Positions 50,312 through 60,110 of a DNA stretch of 64,000 bases are shown here, piece after piece. Within the stretch, counting starts at the first letter, position 1; each line of letters begins with the position of its first letter. Position numbers and translations under genes: made by a program. The stretch spans positions 434,001-498,000 of the forward strand of contig JAWPMT010000007.1 in the NCBI GenBank assembly GCA_033344775.1. Reading direction: 5' to 3'. This DNA comes from Cytophagales bacterium (GTDB lineage: Bacteria; Bacteroidota; Bacteroidia; Cytophagales; Cyclobacteriaceae). The notes under the pieces are model-generated. The model searched no databases. It was not told the origin of the DNA and worked only from the letters and a program-made list of their open reading frames with translations.

Positions 50312-51769
50312 TTATTGGCAACTGAGGTATTCGATCTCTTCAGCGCTAATTGCCCTGCTATAGAATCTTAAGTCATCAATTTTTCCTGAAAATGTTCTAT
50401 CGAATAGACCATCCGAATGATGAGCAGCCCCAACGACACATTTTGTGGTAGAAGAGGACGACTTAAAGGTGATCGTATTGGCAACTGTACCCACAGATGT
50501 CCCATTTTTGAACATTTCATAGTTAGTTCCGTCAAAAGTGACAATGATATTCTGCCAATCTTCATCTGCGGAAGTCGTTAATTGATTGCTAGTTGTGCCT
50601 CCCTGGTCAAATGCATAGAAACGGATTTCACCATTATACACATCGATCCTCCAGTTTCGATTGTCACTGGCTGAGTTGTATTTGCCTACCACATATTGTA
50701 CATCATCCGTATTTACGCTGGTAGGGTCAAACCATACCGATATTGAGAAGTTACTGTGATTTGCAAAATTGAATTGTGAAGATTCGCTTAAGTCGATATA
50801 GTCCGTGCCGTCAAATTCGTAAGCGCTGTTGTTTTGGCCTAATCGGTCAGTAGTCAGCACAGGTTCGCTGCCACCAAAACCATCGCCAAGTGTACCTTCC
50901 AGTCCATTACCACTTTCATCATTGGCGTTTCCTGTAAACGAATATTGAGCAAATACATCCTGATCGATTGTGGTAGGAGCAGTTGCATTACAGGAAGTAA
51001 ATGTGATATTTAGAGGAACGGTTGTATGATAATCAATGGAGTCAGCATTTAATACAGCAGTTTTTGAATTGTTTTCATCGAGCTTGACGGTTAAGGTGAC
51101 TTCATTGTAATCTGTTCTTAGACGTACCAGATTGATGGAATCCCCTAGCGATCGAGAGTAGAGTAAATCGCCATCTCCGGAGACGGTTAATTCGGAAGCT
51201 GTAAAGACGAACGCAGTAGCATCACTATTCAATGTTTGCACACTTAATAAGATATTTTTTGTAGGGGCGATTTGAAATGATAGTGAAGTATATCCCAGGT
51301 CTTCCGGATCGACGTTTATCGTGCTGATTACTTCAAGCGCCAGATCTGAGACCTCATCTGAGGTAATTGTAAAGCTTACAGGTAGGGGGTTTTCAACTAA
51401 TGAAGCTAATAAGGCATCTTCCAAAGGTGCGGCAAAAATGATCTCATTATTCTCGTTGAGTACAAGAAACTCCTCGACCGTATAAGTGCCAACCTCCAGA
51501 ACAATAGGTTCGATCAAGTAAGCATCGTTGAATTGTAATACGTCAAATTCTTCACTATCCAGGACGGTGGTTCCGTCACTCTTATTGATTGAAATGACAA
51601 CAGTTGCCGGATCGCCTTCTTCAAGCCGTCCGCTGTTTTCTGTAATGACAGGGTTTAATGAAAGTTGTATACTGCCTGTCGGAGTAATTCCGTCATCATT
51701 ATTTTGACAAGAGGCGATCATGATCATAAGTGCCACAATCCATGGTAATCGTTTTGTCAGTAGTTTCAT
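50312..51769 (-). CDS. LamG-domain lipoprotein
   Basis: Lipoprotein signal with Cys21 (IVALMIMIASC). Residues about 25-265 form two beta-rich regions of the DUF4493 or Ig-like kind seen in Bacteroidota surface proteins (IQLSLNPVITENSG, TYTVEEFLVLNENNEII). From about 270 a concanavalin-like LamG domain is clear: YSFTGNANDESGNGLEG, NSAYEFDGTDYIDL, FSISVWFDPTSV, WQNIIVTFDGTNYEMFKNG, GKIDDLRFYSRAISAEEI. The domain binds carbohydrate or protein at the cell surface. It has its own promoter and is not part of the acyl-CoA run. Confidence 0.85.
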   Translation of the reverse strand: MKLLTKRLPWIVALMIMIASCQNNDDGITPTGSIQLSLNPVITENSGRLEEGDPATVVISINKSDGTTVLDSEEFDVLQFNDAYLIEPIVLEVGTYTVEEFLVLNENNEIIFAAPLEDALLASLVENPLPVSFTITSDEVSDLALEVISTINVDPEDLGYTSLSFQIAPTKNILLSVQTLNSDATAFVFTASELTVSGDGDLLYSRSLGDSINLVRLRTDYNEVTLTVKLDENNSKTAVLNADSIDYHTTVPLNITFTSCNATAPTTIDQDVFAQYSFTGNANDESGNGLEGTLGDGFGGSEPVLTTDRLGQNNSAYEFDGTDYIDLSESSQFNFANHSNFSISVWFDPTSVNTDDVQYVVGKYNSASDNRNWRIDVYNGEIRFYAFDQGGTTSNQLTTSADEDWQNIIVTFDGTNYEMFKNGTSVGTVANTITFKSSSSTTKCVVGAAHHSDGLFDRTFSGKIDDLRFYSRAISAEEIEYLSCQ

Positions 51770-51798
51770 GTATGTTGTAATTGGTTATAAAAGAGCAA

Positions 51799-51806
51799 CA
51801 AATTTA
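51799..51806 (-). promoter_or_regulatory. Bacteroidota -7 box for the LamG lipoprotein
   Basis: On the minus strand the bases read TAAATTTG, an exact TAnnTTTG, 29 bases before the ATG at 51769. Confidence 0.5.
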
Positions 51807-51925
51807 GAGATAAATCGTTGATTTTCGATTTCATATTAATTAATGCCCAATCCAGTTCTCTTAGGGGCCTAATGGTGAATTTGGGCAATTCCTTTTGATG
51901 CCTTGTAATGTAGTGCATAAAAAAT

Positions 51926-51976
51926 CAGGCTCAATCCGACCATTGGTTCACTATCAAATTTGTCAAACTGAGCCTG
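51926..51976. terminator. Inverted repeat after the acyl-CoA run
   Basis: CAGGCTCA (51926-51933) pairs with TGAGCCTG (51969-51976) across a 35-base loop. It lies 25 bases past the stop of the last gene in the minus-strand acyl-CoA run; on the minus strand the left arm is followed by TTTTTT. A terminator is likely despite the long loop. Confidence 0.45.
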
Positions 51977-52000
51977 TTAAAATTGGTAATTTTAATAGGT

Positions 52001-53008
52001 TTAGTCGGGCTTCACCTTCAGGATCAGCTTACCTAATTTCTCTCCTGAGAATAATCTCAAAAAGGTCTCGTGAAAGTTCTCAATGCCTTCATAAACATCT
52101 TCTTTAGCTTTCATTTTACCTTGCATCATCCACATGCCCATTTCCATGGCTGCTTCCTTGTATTGGCTAGCATAGTCCATCACGACCATACCTTCCATTG
52201 AGGCACGATTTACTAACAATGACAGATAGTTGCTAGGCCCTTTGATCTCAGTTTTGTTATTGTACTGAGAAATGGCCCCACAGATCACGATTCTTGCTTT
52301 TCTGCGGATGCGGGTCAGTAAAATGTCCAGCATTTCACCACCAACATTATCGAAGTAGACATCTACGCCCTTAGGGCAAGTCTCTTTCAAGCGATCTCGC
52401 AAGTTTTCATTTTTGTAATCGATGGCAGCATCAAAGCCCAATTCCTCGGTGATGTATTTGCACTTATCCGGTCCACCCGCAATACCTACCACATAGCATC
52501 CTTTGATCTTGGCGATCTGTCCGACTACAGCGCCTACAGCACCAGCAGCTCCCGATACAACGACAACTTCACCTTCTTTGATCTTACCAACTTGCAAAAT
52601 GCCGAAATAAGCCGTCATGCCAGGCATTCCCAATGCTCCGATATAAGTCGGCAAGGGTGCCAGACTTGGGTCTACCGGATAGAACCCTTCGCCATTAGTT
52701 ACAGTGTATTGCTGAACACCGCCCCATCCGGCTAAAGTATCACCTACTTTATATTTAGGGTGATTGTTTGCTTCAACTACCTCACCAATCGAGCCTGCTC
52801 GCATCACTTCCCCGATGCCTACCGGTGGAATGTAACTTTTGGCATCATTCATCCATCCACGCATGGCAGGATCCAATGAAATGAAGTGGTTCTTGATCAA
52901 TACTTCACCTTCTGCCAATGCAGGAGTCTCATTTTCTTGAAGTTCCCAGGTATCTGCTTCAGGCAGACCCATTGGTCTCTTTACTAAGATTTGCTGCTTA
53001 TTATTCAT
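52001..53008 (-). CDS. MDR-family NADP-dependent oxidoreductase
   Basis: A zinc-free medium-chain reductase of the 2-alkenal / prostaglandin reductase group (335 aa). Hallmarks are VLIKNHFISLDPAMRGWM near the start, GVQQYTV, the nucleotide site VVVSGAAGAVGAVVGQIAKI (VSGAAGAVGA) and VDVYFDNVGGEMLD; no zinc cysteines are seen. It reduces enoyl or alkenal double bonds with NADPH. Its ATG overlaps the enoyl-CoA hydratase stop by four bases, and it is the last gene of the acyl-CoA run. Confidence 0.9.
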   Translation of the reverse strand: MNNKQQILVKRPMGLPEADTWELQENETPALAEGEVLIKNHFISLDPAMRGWMNDAKSYIPPVGIGEVMRAGSIGEVVEANNHPKYKVGDTLAGWGGVQQYTVTNGEGFYPVDPSLAPLPTYIGALGMPGMTAYFGILQVGKIKEGEVVVVSGAAGAVGAVVGQIAKIKGCYVVGIAGGPDKCKYITEELGFDAAIDYKNENLRDRLKETCPKGVDVYFDNVGGEMLDILLTRIRRKARIVICGAISQYNNKTEIKGPSNYLSLLVNRASMEGMVVMDYASQYKEAAMEMGMWMMQGKMKAKEDVYEGIENFHETFLRLFSGEKLGKLILKVKPD

Positions 53009-53775
53009 TTCTTTTTACTGCTAAAGCTCTCAATGAGAGCGGTTATTCTTTGTCTTACTTCGGGTTTCCACCAGATTTTTAAGGCTTGCTTCAGGTCGCC
53101 TTCAGCATCCAGATTCTGCGCAGCAAACCAAGGTTGCCTTAAGGCTTTTTTTGTGTACTGAAAGATGTCCGGGTCTGCTTGTAAATACTGTTGCATTTTG
53201 GCTTCTGCCTTATTCAGTACCTCTTCCTGAGGATAGATCTCTTCTACTAAATTGAACTGCTCTGCTTCTTGTGGGCTCAACAATTTGCCATCAAGAATGA
53301 ACCGGTTTGCTAAACTGCGGCCTAACCAGAAAGCGTAAGCTTCTGTCAGGTTTTGCGTGATCTGTACATTGACCTGCATTTCGTTGAGCCCTAAGGAATA
53401 TTTCGGATCATCGGCCATCACTCGGTAATCAGCAGTGATCGCAATTACAGTTCCACCAGCCGGACTAAATCCGGTTAAGGCACATATAAATGGCTTGGAA
53501 AATCGACTCAACTCTACATGCATGGTGCCAAAATCACGGAGGAAGTTTTCGATTTGTTCCTCATTGTAGCCCATCAATTCAATCAGGTCCAGTCCTGCCG
53601 AAAAGATTTTTGGATTACCCGTCAGCACGACGCCACCTACCTTTTCGTCCTGATCTAATTCCTTGAAAAGGGTTCTGATCTCAGCGACCATCTCAGCATT
53701 GATGGCGTTCACTTTTCCACGTGCCAGCTCGACGACCACATAATTTCCCTTATTATTTATTTTCAGTGTATTCAT
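53005..53775 (-). CDS. Enoyl-CoA hydratase/isomerase family protein 1
   Basis: Crotonase-fold protein of 256 aa. IFSAGLDLIELMG and ALTGFSPAGGTVIAITADYRVM form the oxyanion hole region of the family. The usual second Glu position is less clear, so hydration versus isomerisation cannot be told apart. It starts where the carboxyltransferase gene ends (no gap) and overlaps the MDR gene, so the trio is tightly co-translated. It serves fatty-acid or branched-chain acyl-CoA breakdown. Confidence 0.9.
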   Translation of the reverse strand: MNTLKINNKGNYVVVELARGKVNAINAEMVAEIRTLFKELDQDEKVGGVVLTGNPKIFSAGLDLIELMGYNEEQIENFLRDFGTMHVELSRFSKPFICALTGFSPAGGTVIAITADYRVMADDPKYSLGLNEMQVNVQITQNLTEAYAFWLGRSLANRFILDGKLLSPQEAEQFNLVEEIYPQEEVLNKAEAKMQQYLQADPDIFQYTKKALRQPWFAAQNLDAEGDLKQALKIWWKPEVRQRITALIESFSSKKK

Positions 53776-55344
53776 TTACCAACTATCTATCATTCGTTCA
53801 TTTCTTTTGATCTCCGCGGAGTTGAGTCCGGTGATCAGATATTTTCTGGTATCGGCAGGATCGATCACCTCATCAAATTCCAGCATTGGCGCTGCATTGA
53901 TGGCTTTACCTTTCGCATACGCTTCGTTGACGAGCTTTTCATAAAGTGCTTCTCGTTCTTCGTCGGTAGGGCAAGCCTCCAGTTCTTTTTTGAACCCCAA
54001 TTTTACAGCACCTTCCAGCCCCATTGCTCCGAACTCCCCCGAAGGCCAGGAAATGGTAAAAAAGGACTTCCAAAGGCTGCCACCTGCCATCGCCATTGCG
54101 CCTAAACCATAGGCTTTTCGAAGCACAACGGTGAAAATCGGAACCTGGAGGGAGGCTGCTGTGATAAAGAGTCGATTGGCATGACGAACCATGGCCGTCT
54201 TCTCGATTTGTGGTCCAACCATGAATCCGGGCGCATCGCAAAGCGAAACAATCGGCAGGCCAAAGGCATCGCATAATTGCATGAATCGGGAAAGCTTGTC
54301 CGATGCATCACTGTCAATGGCACCTCCGAGATGTCTCGTGCTATTAGCAATAATTCCAACGGGTTTGCCTTCTATTCGTGCCAAAGCAGTTACCACGTTC
54401 CTGGCAAAGAGACTCCTTAATTCAAGTACGGTTCCCTCGTCAGCTAAAAGGTGAATGACTTTTTTTACATCGTAACCATATCTTCTGTCTTCGGGAAGAA
54501 GCTCTCGTAAACCTCTTTGATCTCCTATTGACCAATCCTTTGTGTCTCCCTGAAAGTAAGAAAGGTATTTTTTTGCGACTTCAACGGCTTCCTTTTCATC
54601 CTGAACCAGTACATCGATGGTGCCATTAAGTGCTTGTTCTTGTGCGGGTCCAATCTCTTTCGGATGATACACCCCCAGTCCGCCGCCTTCTATCATGGCT
54701 GGACCACCCATGCCAATGGAAGTATTTTCAGTAGCGATGATCACGTCTGAACTACCGGCAATAGAGGCATTACCCGCGAAACAATAGCCGGACACAATCG
54801 CAATACGAGGTACCTTGCCACTTAATCCCGCATATTCCGTGAAGGTGCTTAAGTCAAGCCCGCCGACGGAAATTGGATAAAAGTCTGTGTCTCCCGGACG
54901 TCCGCCGCCGCCTTCCACGAAAAAAACGATTGGCTTTTTAGACGCTTTAGCGACCTGCATCATGCGGTCGGTCTTCTTGTGGTTAAATGCTCCCTGTGTT
55001 CCTGCTAGAACCGTGTAATCATAAGAGAGCACCACACAATTGGCTGCTTCCTTTCCGAACAATTCACCATTGATGGCTCCAATACCCGTAACAAGTCCAT
55101 CAGCGGGGGTTTGTTCTCTCAGTTCTTTTCTCGATTTTCTGGTCGTTTGCGCAGCAATGGCCAGGGCTCCATATTCCACGAAAGTATCTATGTCACATAG
55201 ATCGGCCACATTTTCACGCGCAGTACGCAGGCCTTTTTGATGCCTTTTTTCTACTGCTTCCGGACGATTGATATCAAATGTGAGTGCCTTGCGTTCGTTG
55301 AGTCCCTGCAGGTCTTCTCTGATATTTACTTCAGACTTGCTCAA
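53776..55344 (-). CDS. Acyl-CoA carboxylase carboxyltransferase subunit
   Basis: A 522-aa carboxyltransferase of the propionyl-/methylcrotonyl-/acyl-CoA carboxylase beta type. Sites include VFFVEGGGGRPGDTDF, GYCFAGNASIAGSSDVII, SIGMGGPAMIEGGGLGVY, LCDAPGFMVGP, AYGLGAMAMAGG and WPSGEFGAMGLEGAVKLG. It transfers CO2 from biotin to an acyl-CoA. No biotin carboxylase or carrier gene is in the window, so the holoenzyme needs partners from elsewhere, or it acts as a decarboxylase. It overlaps the SDR gene upstream by four bases. Confidence 0.92.
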   Translation of the reverse strand: MSKSEVNIREDLQGLNERKALTFDINRPEAVEKRHQKGLRTARENVADLCDIDTFVEYGALAIAAQTTRKSRKELREQTPADGLVTGIGAINGELFGKEAANCVVLSYDYTVLAGTQGAFNHKKTDRMMQVAKASKKPIVFFVEGGGGRPGDTDFYPISVGGLDLSTFTEYAGLSGKVPRIAIVSGYCFAGNASIAGSSDVIIATENTSIGMGGPAMIEGGGLGVYHPKEIGPAQEQALNGTIDVLVQDEKEAVEVAKKYLSYFQGDTKDWSIGDQRGLRELLPEDRRYGYDVKKVIHLLADEGTVLELRSLFARNVVTALARIEGKPVGIIANSTRHLGGAIDSDASDKLSRFMQLCDAFGLPIVSLCDAPGFMVGPQIEKTAMVRHANRLFITAASLQVPIFTVVLRKAYGLGAMAMAGGSLWKSFFTISWPSGEFGAMGLEGAVKLGFKKELEACPTDEEREALYEKLVNEAYAKGKAINAAPMLEFDEVIDPADTRKYLITGLNSAEIKRNERMIDSW

Positions 55345-56096
55345 AGCGACGACCCTCCATCCAGGGTAATGGTCTGCCCGGTAATGAAGCTGGATTGATC
55401 AGAGGCCAGCCAGGTGATGGCATTCGCTATTTCTTCAACTTCTCCGAACCTGCCCATAGGCATGAAAGCCAGCAAGCGTTGCTCCATGTCCGGTTTACTG
55501 GAAAATAGCTGACCCAAAAGATTGGTTTCTGTATACCCCGGACAAACGGCATTTACCCGAATGTTTTGGCGCGCGTATTCCAGTGCGGCAGATTTCGTCA
55601 TACCTACCACAGCGAACTTACTCGCGGAGTAAGAGAGGTTTTTTCCGGAAGCCTTTAATCCCGCTAAAGAGGCAACGTTGATGATATTGCCATTTCCCTG
55701 TGTGACCATTTGCTGCAAGGCACACTTCATGCCGTAGAAAACCCCGGTTTGATTCACAGCGATTACCCGATCCCAATCTTCGAGGGTGTGGTCACCTGCC
55801 TTGAGCATCTGACGCGGACCAATTCCAGCATTGTTGACCAGAATATCTAGTTTACCATGTTTTTCTACCGTGCTTTTCACCAAACTTTCTACTTGCTCAA
55901 AACTGGAAACATCTGTTTTTACCGCCTCGGCTTTCCCTCCATTTTGCTTGATGGTGTCTGCGGTACTTTTGGCTTCATTTTCGTTGATATCGGAGACGAT
56001 CACGGTAGCACCATAAGCTCCGAATTGAAGGGCGGAGGCTGCACCGATCCCGGAACCTGCTCCGGTGATGATCACGACGTGATTTTCGAAATTCAT
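55341..56096 (-). CDS. SDR-family oxidoreductase 1
   Basis: Classical short-chain dehydrogenase of 251 aa. Cofactor motif TGAGSGIG at 11-18, NNAG at 88-91, catalytic Y156 and K160 in SYSASK, and the conserved end TGQTITLDGG. SDI after the second strand suggests NAD rather than NADP. It probably oxidises a 3-hydroxyacyl-CoA in the acyl-CoA run. It lies 20 bases after the second enoyl-CoA hydratase gene and overlaps the carboxyltransferase gene. Confidence 0.93.
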   Translation of the reverse strand: MNFENHVVIITGAGSGIGAASALQFGAYGATVIVSDINENEAKSTADTIKQNGGKAEAVKTDVSSFEQVESLVKSTVEKHGKLDILVNNAGIGPRQMLKAGDHTLEDWDRVIAVNQTGVFYGMKCALQQMVTQGNGNIINVASLAGLKASGKNLSYSASKFAVVGMTKSAALEYARQNIRVNAVCPGYTETNLLGQLFSSKPDMEQRLLAFMPMGRFGEVEEIANAITWLASDQSSFITGQTITLDGGSSL

Positions 56097-56116
56097 TTCA
56101 AATGAGGGGTTAATAG

Positions 56117-56866
56117 TTATTGCTTAAGGTTTGACTTGTAATTCGCCAATTGCTCAGTTTTATCGGTAAGTGGCGCCTGATAATTTTCTTCAAATTTCAG
56201 TCCGGCTTCCAATCCATGTCGACTGCCGTGATGATAGAGTTCTTTCACTACAGCAATGGTCTGGGCACTATTCTCAATGATTTGATTGGCAATTTTTATG
56301 ACTGTTTCTTCCAGTTCTGATGCAGGTACTGATAGATTCGCTAATCCAATATTTGCCGCCTCTTTTCCAGAAATGGCTTGCGCAGTGAAGGACAATTCTT
56401 TGGCTTTTCTCAGACCTACTAAATGCTGTAGACGCTGGGTCATACCCCATTTTGGAAGGATGCCCCACTTAGTATGGGTGTCTCCAATTTTGGCTTCATC
56501 TGATGCGATCACCAGGTCAAAAGCCATCATCAATTCCATGGCTCCGGTAAAGCAAAATCCATTGAGTGCGCAAATGGTCACCTGAGGCATGGTCTCGAGT
56601 TGATGCATGACTGCCATGCCATCTTCCCAAAACTGAAATCCGGGTTCTACTTTGATTTCCTGAAAAGCAGACAGATCTACTCCAGCCGACCAGGCCCTTC
56701 CGGTGCCCGTTACAATCACAACCCTGCATTCCGAATCTCTGGATAGTTCTTCTAAAACTTTTCGCCATTCTTCCACCATGGTACCGGTCAAAGCATTGAG
56801 TTTTTCCGGTCGGTTCAAGGTAATTCTGGCTATGGCACCTTCTCTATTGAGTAGTATTTCTGACAT
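56117..56866 (-). CDS. Enoyl-CoA hydratase/isomerase family protein 2
   Basis: A 249-aa crotonase: RAWSAGVDLSAFQ (CoA and oxyanion loop), ALNGFCFTGAMELMMAFDLVIASD with the Glu of GAMELMM, and KIGDTHTKWGILPKWGMTQRL, the typical second part of the active site. It is distinct from the paralogue at 53005 and keeps the canonical Glu. It is a middle gene of the minus-strand acyl-CoA run, with 77 bases to the thioesterase gene upstream. Confidence 0.92.
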   Translation of the reverse strand: MSEILLNREGAIARITLNRPEKLNALTGTMVEEWRKVLEELSRDSECRVVIVTGTGRAWSAGVDLSAFQEIKVEPGFQFWEDGMAVMHQLETMPQVTICALNGFCFTGAMELMMAFDLVIASDEAKIGDTHTKWGILPKWGMTQRLQHLVGLRKAKELSFTAQAISGKEAANIGLANLSVPASELEETVIKIANQIIENSAQTIAVVKELYHHGSRHGLEAGLKFEENYQAPLTDKTEQLANYKSNLKQ

Positions 56867-56943
56867 GATGAGGTTAGTTCCTATTCATTAAATGGTGAAA
56901 GGTCACTTTCGAGCTAAGACTTAAATTCAATCATTTTCATATT

Positions 56944-57801
56944 TTATTTCTCTCTTCTCATCCTGAGCAAACCTTCCTGAGTTACGCTGGCCACCAGGTC
57001 TCCATTTTCATTAAAGAATGATCCCCGGCTAAAGCCCCTGCTACCATTGGTGACGGTACTTTCTACTTCGAACAACAGCCATTCATCGGCGCGGAAATCC
57101 TGATGGAACCACATGCCATGGTCCAGGCTGGTCATCATGATCTGTCCTGGTTTAAATTTCCCTCGATGAGGTAGGGCAGAAGCGGTCATCAAATTATAAT
57201 CCGATGCAAACGCCAAAACTTGCTTGTGAAAAGAAGGATGATCAGGAAGAGGCTCTTCGCTTTTCATCCAGATGTGCATGATGGGTGGTTGTGGCTTCAT
57301 GCTGAATACATCGATCCGCTCTACGGGCCGAAATTCGATGTGCCGTTTCATTAAGTACTTTTTATAGGCTTCGGGAAGTTTGTCCGCATTTTGCTGCATC
57401 CATTCCTCATCGGAGATCAGGTCCTTATAAGAGGTTACATTTGGCATCGGATATTGGTGAGAGAAACCTTCATCCTTAACCTGAAATGAAGCCGACATAT
57501 TGAAAATGGCTTTGCCATGTTGGAAAGCAACCACTCGGCGTGTATTGAAACTTTTGCCATCCCGAATACACTCCACCTGATAAATGATAGGTGCAGCCAG
57601 GTCACCCCCGAGAATAAAATAACCGTGCATCGAGTGCAGTTGGCGATCATCTGGAACTGATCTATCTGCTGCATTCAGTGACTGTGCCAATACCTGGCCT
57701 CCAAATACACGCCCCCAGGAAGCGGGATAATTTTGTCCCCTGAACAGGTTAGTGTCCAGTTCTTCCAATTCGATCAGATCGTATAGTGGGTTTTTAGACA
57801 T
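56944..57801 (-). CDS. Acyl-CoA thioesterase II (TesB-like)
   Basis: Double hot-dog thioesterase of 285 aa. It shows FRGQNYPASWGRVFGGQVLAQ with the GGQ of TesB, then SMHGYFILGGDLAAPIIY, SFNTRRVVAFQHGKAIF, and near the end MMTSLDHGMWFHQDFRADEW with the catalytic Asp region. It hydrolyses acyl-CoA to free acid and CoA, which can relieve CoA trapping during catabolism. It sits 16 bases downstream of the kinase-like gene. Confidence 0.92.
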   Translation of the reverse strand: MSKNPLYDLIELEELDTNLFRGQNYPASWGRVFGGQVLAQSLNAADRSVPDDRQLHSMHGYFILGGDLAAPIIYQVECIRDGKSFNTRRVVAFQHGKAIFNMSASFQVKDEGFSHQYPMPNVTSYKDLISDEEWMQQNADKLPEAYKKYLMKRHIEFRPVERIDVFSMKPQPPIMHIWMKSEEPLPDHPSFHKQVLAFASDYNLMTASALPHRGKFKPGQIMMTSLDHGMWFHQDFRADEWLLFEVESTVTNGSRGFSRGSFFNENGDLVASVTQEGLLRMRREK

Positions 57802-57817
57802 GATTTTAGATCAGCGA

Positions 57818-58897
57818 TTAAAATAGGTCGTCAATTTGCTTTTTTGAAATGGCCTGATGTGTGATATGGCCAATGCCCTGTACTGCATCCAACAGGCCTG
57901 CAAATCGGGGATCCCTGGTCAATCCTTTCTTATACCTATAATAGATCTGTTGCACGATGACAGCAATCTTGAACAATCCGAAGACATAATAGAAAACACC
58001 ATCGCCAACTTCTGTTCCGGTCTTTGTTGCATACCGATTCATCAATTCACCTCTTGAAGGATTTCCCGGCAGGTGCGTCGGGGTAAGGTCCAATTGTTTC
58101 ATGAAATCGGGATCATTCCCATTGACCCAGTATCCAATACTGGTTCCCAGGTCCATCAAGGGGTCCCCGAGAGTCGTCATTTCCCAGTCCAATACCGCAA
58201 TGACACGTGTCCAATCTTGAGGGTCCAATACCACGTTATCATATTTGAAGTCGTTGTGGATCAAGGTTGCGCCACTTTGTGTCGGAATATTTTCACTGAG
58301 CCACTTTGCAGCGTTTTCCAATAAAGGAACTTCATCTGTTTTTGCATTGAAATATCGTTTGGTCCAGCCACCCACTTGTCGCTCAACATAGCCTTCGGGT
58401 TTTCCCAAATCAGAAAGGCCGGCCGAATCATAATCCACAGAATGAAGTTCCACAAGCGTATCCAACCAGGAATTGGCAATGCCTGCCATTTGCGTTTCAT
58501 CTGGCTGCATGTCCGCGGGCATTTTTGCACGAAGGATCACACCACGAACGCGTTCCATTAGATAAAAAGGAGAACCAATGATAGATTCATCTTCTGTATA
58601 ATAAACCGCCTTAGGCGCCTTGCTGAATTGCGGGTTGAGGTTGGATAGGATCTTGTATTCTCTGCCCATGTCGTGCCCGGATTTGATCTGCGCCCCAAAA
58701 GGAGGCCGACGTAAGACAAATTCGCGGGAACCTACCTGTACCGAATAAGTCAGGTTTGAAAAACCACCTGGAAACTGATGTACCTTGATGTCGCCAGACA
58801 AATTCGGCACATGATCCAGTAATACTTTGTGGAGGTTTTCTTCATTCAGTCCTTCGCCTTCGCGAATGGCTCTTGGCTGGTCAATCCAATCTGACAT
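57818..58897 (-). CDS. APH-family phosphotransferase (ACAD10/11-type)
   Basis: A kinase-like protein of 359 aa: VHQFPGGFSNLTYSVQVG is the nucleotide loop, FVLRRPPFG the ATP lysine/arginine region, TLIHNDFKYDNVVLD the catalytic Asp loop, and AVLDWEMTTLGDPLMDLG the metal-binding DWE. It is the bacterial counterpart of the kinase half of ACAD10/ACAD11, which phosphorylate 4-hydroxyacyl-CoA before dehydrogenation. Its acyl-CoA dehydrogenase neighbour, 21 bases upstream, fits that partnership. Confidence 0.9.
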   Translation of the reverse strand: MSDWIDQPRAIREGEGLNEENLHKVLLDHVPNLSGDIKVHQFPGGFSNLTYSVQVGSREFVLRRPPFGAQIKSGHDMGREYKILSNLNPQFSKAPKAVYYTEDESIIGSPFYLMERVRGVILRAKMPADMQPDETQMAGIANSWLDTLVELHSVDYDSAGLSDLGKPEGYVERQVGGWTKRYFNAKTDEVPLLENAAKWLSENIPTQSGATLIHNDFKYDNVVLDPQDWTRVIAVLDWEMTTLGDPLMDLGTSIGYWVNGNDPDFMKQLDLTPTHLPGNPSRGELMNRYATKTGTEVGDGVFYYVFGLFKIAVIVQQIYYRYKKGLTRDPRFAGLLDAVQGIGHITHQAISKKQIDDLF

Positions 58898-58918
58898 ATT
58901 AATGCGTTACTTAGCTGG

Positions 58919-60106
58919 TTATTTCTTTCGGTATTTTTTCAAAATGTCTCTTGCTACACGGGCTTTGTGCACTTCATCGGCACCATCGTAAATCCTTGCG
59001 CCTCGTTCCAGTCGATACCACGATGAAATCAAGAGATCATCAGTGATACCATAAGCTCCATGCACTTGAATGGCACGATCCAGCACATTTTGAAGTACAT
59101 TGGCACAATAGAATTTGATGATGCTGATTTCCTGGCGAGCACTCGAGGCACCTACCGTATCAATTTTTTGTGCTGCATCCTGAACCATTAATCGAGCCGC
59201 ATTAATCTCGGCACGACTTTCGGCAATCCAGAATTGAATGGCCTGCTGATCACCAAGGACTTTTCCAGGAGCGATCACTCTGGTGGCCGCGCGCTCGCAC
59301 ATAAACTCCATGGCTCGTTCGCACATGCCCATCCAACGCATGCAATGATGGATTCTTCCAGGGCCAAGACGTTTCTGAGCCAATGCAAAACCTTCGCCGA
59401 CCGCACCCAATACATTAGAAGCAGGTACTCGGCAGTTTTCGAAGCGCACTTCCGCATGACTGTGCCAACCAGAACCTTCTTCGCCCATGATCGGAATATT
59501 CCTCACGAATTTGTAGCCTGGATTGTCTAATGGGACAAGGATCTGTGTCGCTTTTTTATGCGGATTATCGCCATCAGGATCAGTTACTGCCATCACAATG
59601 GTGAATGATGCGCCATCAGCACTGGAAGTGAACCACTTATGTCCATTGATGACAAATTCATCGCCATCCTGGATTGCTGTAGTGCCTAGCATGGTAGGAT
59701 TAGACCCAGCAAATTCTGGTTCGGTCATGGCAAAGCAACTTCTGATTTCGCCACGAGTAAGTGGATCAAGGAATTGCTTTTTCTGCTCGTCTGTTCCAAA
59801 CTCAATCAATAACTCCATGTTTCCTGCATCAGGTGCCTGGCAATTCACAGAATAAAAGCCATAAGGACTCATGCCAAGTACTGCACAGACTTCACCAAAT
59901 TCAGCTACTGAAAGTCCCATCCCACCGTATTCCTCGGGGATTTGTGGGGTCCAAAGCCCAGCAGCTTTTGCTTTTTCCCGAACCTGATCTAAATGTGGGA
60001 CTACTTCATCCCATGGTCGATTGTGATACTTTTCTTCTAAGGGAGTCAGGTTTTCGGCCATGAAGGCCCTGAATTGATCCAGAATTTCAGGTAGATCCTT
60101 GCGCAT
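58919..60106 (-). CDS. Acyl-CoA dehydrogenase, ACAD10/11-type partner
   Basis: The start is placed at the ATG at 60106, four bases after the MaoC gene stop; a longer frame reaching 60184 only adds sequence overlapping MaoC. The 395-aa enzyme shows PQIPEEYGGMGLSVAEFGE, SCFAMTEPEFAGSNPTML, FTSSADGASFTIVMAV, LGPGRIHHCMRWMG, and QVHGAYGITDDLLISSWYR to GARIYDGADEVHK. HHCMRW and GADEVH are typical of the ACAD10/11 group. Its neighbour, an APH-type kinase, supports use of 4-hydroxy or unusual acyl-CoAs. Confidence 0.92.
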   Translation of the reverse strand: MRKDLPEILDQFRAFMAENLTPLEEKYHNRPWDEVVPHLDQVREKAKAAGLWTPQIPEEYGGMGLSVAEFGEVCAVLGMSPYGFYSVNCQAPDAGNMELLIEFGTDEQKKQFLDPLTRGEIRSCFAMTEPEFAGSNPTMLGTTAIQDGDEFVINGHKWFTSSADGASFTIVMAVTDPDGDNPHKKATQILVPLDNPGYKFVRNIPIMGEEGSGWHSHAEVRFENCRVPASNVLGAVGEGFALAQKRLGPGRIHHCMRWMGMCERAMEFMCERAATRVIAPGKVLGDQQAIQFWIAESRAEINAARLMVQDAAQKIDTVGASSARQEISIIKFYCANVLQNVLDRAIQVHGAYGITDDLLISSWYRLERGARIYDGADEVHKARVARDILKKYRKK

Positions 60107-60110
60107 ATTT